In this document: positions 34,765-43,790 of the stretch, piece by piece
Position numbering within the stretch: the stretch's first letter is position 1
Layout: the number at the start of each line of letters is the position of its first letter
From: Myxococcales bacterium
GTDB taxonomy: Bacteria; Myxococcota_A; Polyangia; Polyangiales; Polyangiaceae
Assembly: GCA_016191785.1 (NCBI GenBank)
Contig: JACPVJ010000009.1
Span: forward strand, 1-47,148
Length of the DNA stretch: 47,148 bases
Direction of reading: 5' to 3'
Notes under the pieces: generated by a model
Database searches by the model: none
The model's input: the letters and a program-made list of their open reading frames with translations, nothing else
What the model was told of the DNA's origin: nothing
Position numbers and translations under genes: made by a program

Positions 34765-35586
34765 TCAGCGCCGAAGCCGCTCGAGCTCGGCGCGCAGGGC
34801 CTCGTTCTCCGAGGCCAGCCGAGCGGCGCGCTTCGACTCTTCTTCCGCGCGCTTCGACTCTTCTTCCGCGCGCTTCGACTCTTCTTCCGCCTGCCTGAGC
34901 GCCAGGTCGCGCGCCTCGACCAGCTCGGCCACCATGCCGTCGAGCTTTCCGACGAGCTCGTCCAAGAAGAGCAGCGGCGCGGTGCCATGGTAGAAGCGCA
35001 GCATCTTGCCTTCGACGGTGAGCCCGAGCCCCAGCACCTCGGAGTGGGTGCGCCCGCCTTGGGGCACGACGCGCTCGTAGGCGGACGCGGCGGGTGTCAG
35101 ACGGAAGCCGTGGATGCGCCCCTGGGGGCGATCGAACACGAAGTACTCCGGGATGCCCAGCCGCGCGTAACGGGTCACGTTGGTCCCGAGGTCCTTGGTC
35201 TTGTCGCCACCAACGTGGATCTCGATCACCAGGTCGAGCCCCTTGCCCTCTTTCGTGACCACCCAGCTCTGGCGATCGTGGCTCTCTACGTCGGTGACCG
35301 CCAATATGTCGGGGCAGAAGCGGGGCTCGCCTGGGTAATAAGTCACGAGCTCGCTCGAAACGTAGACCCGCCGTCCGATGCTGCGAAAGAACTCGTCGAG
35401 CGCGTCGCGCGCGCGCTCTTTCGGCTTTCGGTGACCGTCACCTTCGGGGGGGTGCAGGTCGAGCGGCATGTCGGCGGGCAACGTCGCCACCACGCGGTCG
35501 CGCTCTTCCGGTGTCATCCGCTCCCAGACCTCGCGAGGAGGCGCGCGGGGGTCGGCGGGGTCGACGAACCAAGCGGGCTCGGCCAT
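34765..35586 (-). CDS. Uma2-family (DUF820) endonuclease-like protein
   Basis: 273 residues. The PD-(D/E)xK-like Uma2 domain spans about 25-205, with the acidic/lysine core FCPDILAV...LDLVIEIHVGGDK and YARLGIPEYFVFD. A coiled-coil tail follows that contains three exact heptads AEEESKR encoded by 21-bp tandem repeats (about 34826-34890). Nuclease activity of this family is predicted from fold; its biological role is unsettled. Uma2 genes are common in cyanobacteria and myxobacteria, often in large paralogous sets. Confidence 0.85.
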   Translation of the reverse strand: MAEPAWFVDPADPRAPPREVWERMTPEERDRVVATLPADMPLDLHPPEGDGHRKPKERARDALDEFFRSIGRRVYVSSELVTYYPGEPRFCPDILAVTDVESHDRQSWVVTKEGKGLDLVIEIHVGGDKTKDLGTNVTRYARLGIPEYFVFDRPQGRIHGFRLTPAASAYERVVPQGGRTHSEVLGLGLTVEGKMLRFYHGTAPLLFLDELVGKLDGMVAELVEARDLALRQAEEESKRAEEESKRAEEESKRAARLASENEALRAELERLRR

Positions 35587-35844
35587 CGAGGGACAGCGTA
35601 CCACGGCGGGGCGACGCGGGCGCGGGCGGCAGAGCGGGCGATCGCCTGGGAGCGAGATCCCTTGACCAGCCTGGCGCGTTCTGGTCGCATGCAGCGGTCG
35701 CCACGTGGGAGGTGGGAGCGCATGTCGAGCAAGCGTGAACTGAGTCAATCAGGCAGGCAGGCAGGCAGAGCACAATCCGTGCCTTTCGCCGCACCGCTGG
35801 GCACCCGGTAGCTCACCGCCCAGCGCGCGAGCACCGCTCACTCG

Positions 35845-35973
35845 AGTCGGGTTGCTGGCACGCAGCTCCGCGACCTTCACCGCGTTCGGCAACGGCACTC
35901 AGGCGCTGCTCTGGGGCGGCGTGTCGCCCGACGGCCAGCTCGATGAGGAATACGGCTGGCTTTTCACGTTGTG
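35845..35973 (+). pseudogene. kelch-like gene remnant, copy 1
   Basis: Plus-strand fragment reading ARSSATFTAFGNGTQALLWGG, then VSPDGQLDEEYGWLFTL and a stop at 35973. There is no start or upstream domain. Bases 35870-35929 match 36926-36985 of copy 2 with six differences in 60, all synonymous. It lies in the 35587-36038 gap, downstream of vapC; the rest of this gap shows no gene, only a short AGGC run at 35751-35768. Confidence 0.65.
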
Positions 35974-36038
35974 ATGCCGCGACACCCAACGGCAAACCGC
36001 GATGGACCTCACGCCGCGTGGCGCCACCAGGAGGGGAT

Positions 36039-36446
36039 TCACCTCGGAACCTCGACCCGCGGCGCGCCAGCAAGTCGGGTCGCCCGGCGCGCGAGCTTGC
36101 GGTCGAAACTGACGAACGCGCCGTGGCGCCCGCTCCGCGCCAAGTGGAGAGCATCTGCAAAGTCCACGCCGCGAGCGTGCCAGTCGAGCGCAGTGAGAAC
36201 CGCGTCGCGGTCCTCGATGGTCGCGCTGGGCAGCGCGCAGAGCGCGCTGAGCACGCGCCTCACGTCTGCACGCGCGAGCTCGTAGAACCCACGCAGGACC
36301 CACTCGAGCTCGAGCAGCACGGTCACTGAGACGAACACCGAGCCCGACATGACAGCGGTCGCGGGACCGCGCTGCCGTGTTGCGTCAGGGTCGTCAGGAT
36401 CGTTCACGAAGAAGCGCGCCAGAACGTTCGTATCGACCCCCCTCAA
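36039..36446 (-). CDS. vapC: VapC-type PIN-domain toxin (second module)
   Basis: 135 residues with PIN-domain acidic positions Asp5 (GVDTNVLARF), Glu46 (VLLELEWVL), Asp95 and Asp98 (GVDFADALHLA). The start is TTG at 36446, overlapping the vapB stop, which should give tight coupling. It differs clearly from the first VapC in this window, so the two are not a recent local duplication. It lies between two kelch-like gene fragments. Confidence 0.92.
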   Translation of the reverse strand: MRGVDTNVLARFFVNDPDDPDATRQRGPATAVMSGSVFVSVTVLLELEWVLRGFYELARADVRRVLSALCALPSATIEDRDAVLTALDWHARGVDFADALHLARSGRHGAFVSFDRKLARRATRLAGAPRVEVPR

Positions 36447-36697
36447 GGCTTCTTACCCTTCGCGAGCGCGGCGGCATCGAAGTCGGCGAGGCGCCGGAGC
36501 TTTCCTCGGGACCTTGCGGTCACCAACCCTGCGAGCTGGGTCACATCGGCGCGTCGGACCGGCCGCACGACCTTGAGCCGCACACCATCTGGCTCTTCGA
36601 CGACGTCGAGCCGGGCGCCCACTTCGAGCCCCAGGCGATGGCGAAGCTTGGCAGGCAGCACCACTTGCCCTTTCGAAGAGACGGTCACGGTTGCCAT
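36443..36697 (-). CDS. vapB: AbrB-type VapB antitoxin (second module)
   Basis: 84 residues: AbrB hairpin domain (ATVTVSSKGQVVLPAKLRHR) and a C-terminal tail ending AALAKGKKP for VapC binding. ATG 36697 chosen; a start six bases upstream is possible. An inverted repeat 19-31 bases upstream of the start is a likely operator. Confidence 0.9.
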   Translation of the reverse strand: MATVTVSSKGQVVLPAKLRHRLGLEVGARLDVVEEPDGVRLKVVRPVRRADVTQLAGLVTARSRGKLRRLADFDAAALAKGKKP

Positions 36698-36715
36698 GCG
36701 CAAAACCTAGCGCGT

Positions 36716-36728
36716 CTTACGCTGTAAG
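36716..36728 (-). promoter_or_regulatory. inverted repeat upstream of second vapB
   Basis: CTTAC-GCT-GTAAG, a perfect 5-bp dyad, in the expected autoregulatory position. It shares its half-site with the direct repeats before the first vapB. Binding by the VapBC complex is inferred. Confidence 0.4.
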
Positions 36729-37015
36729 TCAAAACGGCAACGAGCACTCAGGACGCACCTGAACCCCGGGCGGGCCACTACGCCGCCGTCGTCGGCACGA
36801 AGCTGGTGGTTTGGGGGGTCGTGAACGGTGAGGGCTCCACCGCAACTGGAGGGATCTACGACACTGCGGCCGATGTTTGGGCGCCACTTCCGCTCGGAGA
36901 CTGCGCCCCGCCGGCGCGCAAGGTCGCTACCTTCACTGCGTTCGGCAACGGCACACAGGCGCTGCTTTGGGGCGGCGTATCTCCCGGCAACGAACTCCCC
37001 GGCGAATACGGCTGA
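36728..37015 (+). pseudogene. kelch-like gene remnant, copy 2
   Basis: A plus-strand frame opens just after an in-frame TAA at about 36725, without a start codon, and reads EPRAGHYAAVVGTKLVVWG, GGIYDTAADVWAPLP, ARKVATFTAFGNGTQALLWG and ends EYG-stop. The GHYAAVVG...VWG...YDTAADVWAPL pattern is that of a kelch repeat. It is the 3' half of a gene cut off exactly at the vapBC promoter. The rest of the 36698-37058 gap has no other gene. Confidence 0.65.
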
Positions 37016-37058
37016 CTGCTAACGCTCTGACGCCGAAGGCGTCGGCTCTTCATCGTCC

Positions 37059-39848
37059 TCATGCCGCGTGGCGCTTTTTCTTCGGCACGAACTTGCGGTC
37101 GAAGATCCGGATGCGGCGCACGAGCAGGTCGAGCAAGAACATGGCGATGGCGGCCATGATGAACCGGCTCCAGAGCTGCTCGAAGTAGACGATCTTCTCG
37201 CCCGCGGGGTCGAACACCTCTTTCGCCTCCGGGTCGACCTTGCCGCCGCCGGCCAGGGCGGCGCGGCTCAAGCGCTCGATGTCCGGCTCGAAGCTCGCGT
37301 ACTCGCGCGGGTACGGGTTCGACACGTGGCCGAAGCTCTGGCCCACGCTCGAGATCTCGCCCTTCTTGTTGACCTTGTTGTGCTCGGCGCGCAGCAAGAA
37401 CGAGCCGTACTTCTCCAGCTGGAAGTCGGCCTCGTAGCGACCGGGCGCGGTCTGCTTCATCGGCAGCTCGCGACGATCGCCGCCGGGCTCGGGTCCGATC
37501 ACGTAGAGCTTGCTCTCGATCTCGTTGTCGAATCGCTCGTCCACCGTGAAGGCGTCGACCACCGCGTGCACCTTGCCGCCGACCACCTCGGTCTTCATGT
37601 CGAGCTCGCGGCGGTGCTTGTGCCGCATGTGCTCGCGCACCAGCTGGCCCCAGAATTTCCCGAAGCCCGCCCAGCGGATCCAGTCCACGGCCCACAAGTT
37701 CTTCACGTCGCTGGTCCAGGCCAGGGTGTGGCCCAGGCCCACGCGCCAGCGCGCCAAGATCGGCTCGCCGGTGTCCGACGCCAAGATCAGCTGCGCCGGC
37801 GCTTCCTTCATCTGCGTGGCCACGTAGCCGTGGAGCAGCGGCGCCGACGCGATGGACATGCCCTTCAAGAAGTCGGCCTGGTGCACCAGCTGCACCGGGA
37901 ACCACTCTTCCACCGCGGCCTGGCGCGCGATCATCTCGGTCTCGCGGGTGAACACCTTGACCAGGCTGTTCGGGTCGGGCACCGCGTGATAACGACCGCC
38001 GCCGGTGTCGGCCAGCATGCGCAAGAGCTCGTGGTCCGCACCGTCACCCAGGCCGACGGTGGTGAGCGTGATGCTCTCGGCCAGCATCGACTGCGCCACG
38101 TCTTTCAACCCCTGGGTCGGGGCGCGCCCGTCGGTCAGCAAGATCACGTGCTTCTTCCGGGCCTGGACCACCGAGATGTCCTGGTACGCCATGTCGATGG
38201 CGGGAAAGATTTCGGTGCCGCCGCCGGGTTGAATGCGCGCGATCTCGTTGTTGATGCGGCTGCGGTAGCGCGCCGGCTGGAACTTCACGTAGCGGATGGG
38301 CGTCGAGTCGAAGGCGATGATCTCGATCATGTCGTCACCCTCGAGGGTGCCGACCGTGGCCTTGCACGCGGCCTTCGCCATCTCCATCGGCAGGCCCGTC
38401 ATCGAGCCCGAGCGATCGATCACCAGCGCCATGGCCACGCTGGGCATCTCTTTCTTGCGCTCGGCGTCCATGCGCACCGGCAAGATGCGCTCGACGGTGG
38501 TCCGGGCCCAGCCGCCCAGGCCGTAGCCGGCCTCGCCGCCGGCGAACAAGAAGCCGCCGCCCAGGTCGCGCACGTACTTCTCCAGCAGATCTTGCGACGC
38601 CTCGCCGAAGGCTTCGCGCGGCACGTCCGAGACGATCACGAAGTCGTAGCGCTCGAGCTCCTTCACGCTGCTGGGAAACGCGCTGGGCGCGCGTACGTCC
38701 ACGTCGAACTGCTGCGCCGTGAGCGCGCCGGACAGGTAGGTGGCGCGCTGCGGCTGACCCTCGACGTAGAGCACCGTGGGGCGGCCCGGCACGTCCACCG
38801 TCACCGCGTACTGGTTGTTCTCGGGGAACTTGTCGTCCTTGATGTCTTGCAGCTTCAGCGCGTAGGTCACCTGGCCGCCGACCCGCACCACGCTCTTGAA
38901 CTTGATCTCGTTCTCGCCGGCCTTGAGCTCCAGGTCCTTCACGCCCTCGAGCCCGTTCAGCGCCTCGCCCTGATAGAGCTGCGCGCGGGCGGTGGTCTTG
39001 CGACTGGAATAGACGTTGGCGACCACGTCGAAGGGCTGGCCGATGTCCACCTTCTCGGGCACCTGCATGTGGCGCAGGGCGACCTCGCCGGGCGGCGGGC
39101 GGCGGTAGGGCACGGTGAAGACCTTCACGTCGAACCCGCGTGCCCGGTTGGCCTCGGCCAGAAGGTCGCCGTCGGTCTCGACGCCGTCGGTCAAGATCAC
39201 CGCGCGCTTCAGGTACCCCGGCGGGAACACGCCGTAGGCCAGCTGCATCGCCGCCTGCGCGTCGCTGCCGGCCCCGGGTTTGTCGACCCCCAGCTTCTCG
39301 AGGGCCTGGGCGGTGCCGTGTCGCAGCTCTTCGATGCTGGGCACCTTGGGCTTGCCGCCGTCTTCACCCATGTCGACCAAGCGGGGCCGCTTGGCGAAGG
39401 TGATCAGCCGCACCACGTCGTCCTTGCCGCGGGCCTCGATGGCGGTCTCGATGGTCTTCCGGGCGTCTTCCAGCGAAGGGTCTTCCACCGAGTCGCTGAC
39501 GTCGACCACGAACACGGTCGCGACCTTCTGGGTCTCGGCGGTGCGCGCCAGCCGCGCGAGCCCCAGCGAGATCAGCGCGATGAACGCCACGCGGAACAGC
39601 ACCGCCAAGATGCGCTGCTGCCAGGGCAAGTCGGCCAGCGACCGCCCGAGCACGAACAAGAGCAGCGGGGTGATCAGGATCAGCCCGATCGTGCGCGGCT
39701 CGAGGAGCTCGTAGTTCTTGCCCTCGCGCACCCACTTGTAGGCCGGCGCGTGCGGGCCGACCACGAAGCGTTGGTAAGCCCAGACCAGGCCGACGCCCAC
39801 CAGCACGATGAAAAGCCCCCACAAGAGCTTGCGGACGCGCGGGGTCAT
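37059..39848 (-). CDS. large VWA membrane protein of MoxR operon
   Basis: 929 residues. Two TM segments at the N-terminus (about 8-26 and 56-73, with a further hydrophobic stretch at 79-98), a first VWA domain starting VFVVDVSDSVED, a glutamine-amidotransferase-like domain (VLYVEGQPQRATYL; YDFVIVSDVPREAF), a second VWA with ALVIDRSGSMTGLP, and a C-terminal TM (FIMAAIAMFLLDLLV). Both MIDAS sites follow DxSxS. The start overlaps the stop of the BatA-like gene (ATGA). In related operons such proteins are clients or effectors of the MoxR ATPase at the inner membrane; the target is unknown here. Confidence 0.88.
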   Translation of the reverse strand: MTPRVRKLLWGLFIVLVGVGLVWAYQRFVVGPHAPAYKWVREGKNYELLEPRTIGLILITPLLLFVLGRSLADLPWQQRILAVLFRVAFIALISLGLARLARTAETQKVATVFVVDVSDSVEDPSLEDARKTIETAIEARGKDDVVRLITFAKRPRLVDMGEDGGKPKVPSIEELRHGTAQALEKLGVDKPGAGSDAQAAMQLAYGVFPPGYLKRAVILTDGVETDGDLLAEANRARGFDVKVFTVPYRRPPPGEVALRHMQVPEKVDIGQPFDVVANVYSSRKTTARAQLYQGEALNGLEGVKDLELKAGENEIKFKSVVRVGGQVTYALKLQDIKDDKFPENNQYAVTVDVPGRPTVLYVEGQPQRATYLSGALTAQQFDVDVRAPSAFPSSVKELERYDFVIVSDVPREAFGEASQDLLEKYVRDLGGGFLFAGGEAGYGLGGWARTTVERILPVRMDAERKKEMPSVAMALVIDRSGSMTGLPMEMAKAACKATVGTLEGDDMIEIIAFDSTPIRYVKFQPARYRSRINNEIARIQPGGGTEIFPAIDMAYQDISVVQARKKHVILLTDGRAPTQGLKDVAQSMLAESITLTTVGLGDGADHELLRMLADTGGGRYHAVPDPNSLVKVFTRETEMIARQAAVEEWFPVQLVHQADFLKGMSIASAPLLHGYVATQMKEAPAQLILASDTGEPILARWRVGLGHTLAWTSDVKNLWAVDWIRWAGFGKFWGQLVREHMRHKHRRELDMKTEVVGGKVHAVVDAFTVDERFDNEIESKLYVIGPEPGGDRRELPMKQTAPGRYEADFQLEKYGSFLLRAEHNKVNKKGEISSVGQSFGHVSNPYPREYASFEPDIERLSRAALAGGGKVDPEAKEVFDPAGEKIVYFEQLWSRFIMAAIAMFLLDLLVRRIRIFDRKFVPKKKRHAA

Positions 39849-41731
39849 ACCGTGACCCGCTTGTGATAGGTGAACCACTCGATGGTCGAGACGATCACTG
39901 CGGCGAGCAGCAAGTAGAGCCAGATCTCGCGGCGCATGCCGGGGTCGAAGCCGCTGGGCAGCGCCGCGGGCTTACCCCCCAGCTCCAGCGTCTCGCTGGG
40001 CTTGATCCGGCTCTCGTCGACGTTGGACAGGTTGGCGGCGAACATGCTGGTTGTCGCCTCGGGCTCGGTCTTGACCGTCAGCTCGTAGAAGCCCGCCTGA
40101 TCGCCCAGGTAGACCGCGCGACCTTCCTTGATCGGGATCTGGTGGGTCTTGCCGTCCGGCGCCTTCAGCGTCGCGACCTCGGCGCCGCTGGGCGCCGGAA
40201 TGTTCCAGACCTCGCCGGTGAAGTAGGACGAAACGTAGCTCGTGTCCTCTTCGATGAAGTCGTTGATGGTGTTGAGCACGAAGAGCGGCCAGGCCACCCG
40301 CAGCACGAAGTCGCTGTCCCGCGGGTCGAAGCCCAGCGCCACGAACTTGCGGCCACTGCGCCGACCGGCGACCAAGATCGGACCGGCCTCGCTCGCGCCG
40401 ATGACCTTGTCCTCTTTCTCGGGCTTGAAGGAGAAGCCCTTGGCCACCTGGATGTCCCCCATGCTCATCCAGCGCACGATCGGGTGCTTCTTGTCCCACA
40501 CGTCGAAGCCGAACTCGGTGATGGCCTTGGCGCGCTTCACCGGCCCGCCCTCGTCGGGCGGGTTCAGGTAGAGCGAGCCGCCGGTGTTCGGGGCCAGGGG
40601 CGGCGCCACGCCGTCGAACACCGTCACGTCGAAGTTGCCGGCGGGCGGGTACTTCGACGGCGAGACGCTGGTCACGTCCAGGTACTCGTCGAGCAGCAGC
40701 GTGGCCTCGAGGTAGGTGTTGCCCGGGGTGACCACCAAGACGCGAGCACGACGCCGCTCGGGCATCAGCGCGAAGGCGTGATCGTCGGCGGCGAGATCGT
40801 CGCTCTCGCCGGTGGCCAGCTTGATCTTGGCCTCCAGCGTGCGGCTGGCGCCCGCCAGATCCTTGTAGAAGCGCGGCAGGCGCTCGTTCCCCTGGAGCGA
40901 GAGCCGCGACACGTCCACGATCTGGCCGTCACCGATCAGCGTGAGCTCGACGTCCACCGGCTCTTCGTTGGTGTTGGTGACCTCGAGCATCACCTCGTAG
41001 CGCGCCTTGTCGAGCGGGTACCGGCGCACCGAGAAACCCGTCACGGCGACGTTCTTGCCGCTCTTGCCCACCGGCACGTAGCGCACCTCGACGCCTTCGA
41101 AGTCCAGGCTCTCGGAGAGCGCCTTCGGGTCACCGACCGCGCCATCGCTGACCAGCACGATCTCGGGCTTCGACAGGCCGCGCAAGCTGTCGAGCGCGAA
41201 GCGCAGGCCCCGCTTCACGTCCGCTCGAGTGTCGGTGGCCCGCAGCTGATCGACGGCCACGTCGAGATCGCCGATCTCGCCCGTCATGGTCGAGAGCGGC
41301 ATGATGGCCGCGTCCATCCGCGCGATCAGCATGCGGTCGGTGCCGCCGAGGCCGCGCACCAGCTTCTTGACCTCGGCCTTCGCGCGGTCGAGGCGCGTGG
41401 GGTCGACGTCACGGGCCTTCATGCTGGCGCTGGCGTCGACCAACACCACCACGTTGCGCCCCTGCACCAGGCTGCCGGCGATCCGCGGGTCACCCAGGGC
41501 CAAGATCAAGAGCGAGAGCAGCGCGAGTTGAAGCAAGAGCGAGAGCAGCCGCTTGAGGCGTGACCACCAGCTGGTCGCCTCTTTGTCGCGCAAGATGCGC
41601 TCCCAGATGCGACTGAAGGGCACGGCCACGGGTCGGCGCCGCAGCTTCAAGATGTAGAAGACGGTGGTCAGCCCACCGGCCACGGCCGCGATGGTGACGA
41701 GGGTCGCGAAGGGCAGGCCCGCGAACAACAT
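39845..41731 (-). CDS. BatA-like VWA membrane protein
   Basis: 628 residues. N-terminal BatA module with TM segments (about 8-27 and 61-80) around LKLRRRPVAVPFSRIWE, VWA domain with VLVDASASMKARD (MIDAS DxSxS), a long beta-rich periplasmic part, and a C-terminal TM (IWLYLLLAAVIVSTIEWF). Coupled to both neighbours by overlapping start/stop codons, so all are probably made in fixed proportion. Confidence 0.9.
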   Translation of the reverse strand: MLFAGLPFATLVTIAAVAGGLTTVFYILKLRRRPVAVPFSRIWERILRDKEATSWWSRLKRLLSLLLQLALLSLLILALGDPRIAGSLVQGRNVVVLVDASASMKARDVDPTRLDRAKAEVKKLVRGLGGTDRMLIARMDAAIMPLSTMTGEIGDLDVAVDQLRATDTRADVKRGLRFALDSLRGLSKPEIVLVSDGAVGDPKALSESLDFEGVEVRYVPVGKSGKNVAVTGFSVRRYPLDKARYEVMLEVTNTNEEPVDVELTLIGDGQIVDVSRLSLQGNERLPRFYKDLAGASRTLEAKIKLATGESDDLAADDHAFALMPERRRARVLVVTPGNTYLEATLLLDEYLDVTSVSPSKYPPAGNFDVTVFDGVAPPLAPNTGGSLYLNPPDEGGPVKRAKAITEFGFDVWDKKHPIVRWMSMGDIQVAKGFSFKPEKEDKVIGASEAGPILVAGRRSGRKFVALGFDPRDSDFVLRVAWPLFVLNTINDFIEEDTSYVSSYFTGEVWNIPAPSGAEVATLKAPDGKTHQIPIKEGRAVYLGDQAGFYELTVKTEPEATTSMFAANLSNVDESRIKPSETLELGGKPAALPSGFDPGMRREIWLYLLLAAVIVSTIEWFTYHKRVTV

Positions 41732-42702
41732 CAGCGCAAAAACCCTCCGCGCCGGAACACGCCGAGCACCAGCTCGTCGAACGGGATGTCGACGTCAGCC
41801 GCGAAATACGGGACCTGGTTCTTGGTGCAGAAGCGCTCGATGTCGTCCTTGTACTCGTTCCACGCGCGCTCCATCCGCTCGAGCACCTTGGCGGTCACCG
41901 TGACCTCGCGCTCTTCGCCGGTCTCGCAGTCGTAGATGCGCACGTCGCCCTTGAGCGTGGGGTGGGCTTCGGCCGGGTCCACGATGTGCAGCACGTAGGG
42001 CTCGAACTTGTTGTACCGCAGCACGTTGATGCCGGCCTCGAAGCCCGCCGGGTCGTAGAGATCGCTGATCAGCACCGCCAAACCCCGGCGCTTGTGCTGG
42101 GCGACGAAGGTCTTCAGGCTGTCGCCCAGTCCCGTCTGCCCGTCGCAGTGGAGGCGCCGGAGAAACTCGAAGACCTTGAAGATGCGCCCCTTTCCCCGGG
42201 TGGTGGGCATGCGCGAGACGATCTCGTCGGTCGCCGCGACGATCGTCACGCGGTCCAGATTCGCGAGCCCGACGTAGGCCAACGCCGCCGCCAGGCGCCG
42301 GGCCTGGTCGAACTTCTTTCCGTCGCCGAAGCCCATGCTCGTGGAGCAATCGACGATGAAGTAGATGCTGAGATCTTCTTCCTCTTCGTAGAGCCGCACC
42401 AAGAGGCGCCCGAACCGCTGGTACACGTTCCAGTCGACGCTGCGAAAGTCGTCCCCCGCGGTGTAGTCACGGTGATCGGCGAACTCGATGCCGCTGCCCT
42501 TCTTCTTGGTGCGGCGCTCGGCGCGCTGCCGACCGGCGAAGACCCGCCGGCTGACGATGGCCAGCGTCTCGAGCTTCTTCTGGAAGTCGTCGCCGAACAG
42601 GTCCGCCTTCTCGGGCTTGTGCGATCCGAAGCGACGGGACACCGGTCCCAGGCGCCGGGACACCGGCGCGGTCGCGCGCTTGAAGAGGTCGAGGACGCCC
42701 AT
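41731..42702 (-). CDS. DUF58-domain protein
   Basis: 323 residues. The DUF58 signature EFADHRDYTAGDDFRSVDWN (about 73-92) is followed by a VWA-like fold with DCSTSMG. No TM segment. DUF58 proteins are standard companions of MoxR AAA+ ATPases and probably act as adaptors. It starts 7 bases after moxR and its stop overlaps the BatA-like start (TGATG). Confidence 0.92.
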   Translation of the reverse strand: MGVLDLFKRATAPVSRRLGPVSRRFGSHKPEKADLFGDDFQKKLETLAIVSRRVFAGRQRAERRTKKKGSGIEFADHRDYTAGDDFRSVDWNVYQRFGRLLVRLYEEEEDLSIYFIVDCSTSMGFGDGKKFDQARRLAAALAYVGLANLDRVTIVAATDEIVSRMPTTRGKGRIFKVFEFLRRLHCDGQTGLGDSLKTFVAQHKRRGLAVLISDLYDPAGFEAGINVLRYNKFEPYVLHIVDPAEAHPTLKGDVRIYDCETGEEREVTVTAKVLERMERAWNEYKDDIERFCTKNQVPYFAADVDIPFDELVLGVFRRGGFLR

Positions 42703-42709
42703 GCCCGTT

Positions 42710-43708
<999 letters not shown>

Positions 43709-43790
43709 CTGCCCTCGTCAAAGTCCGTGATCAGCTCGGGCGAGCGCGCGCGCCGCGCTCACCGCCCTCACATCGCCCGCATCGCCCGCA

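Noticed and set aside
35751..35768. AGGC tetranucleotide run as a phase-variation tract
   Set aside because: It is only about four and a half units, lies in intergenic sequence, and no gene start or promoter is attached.
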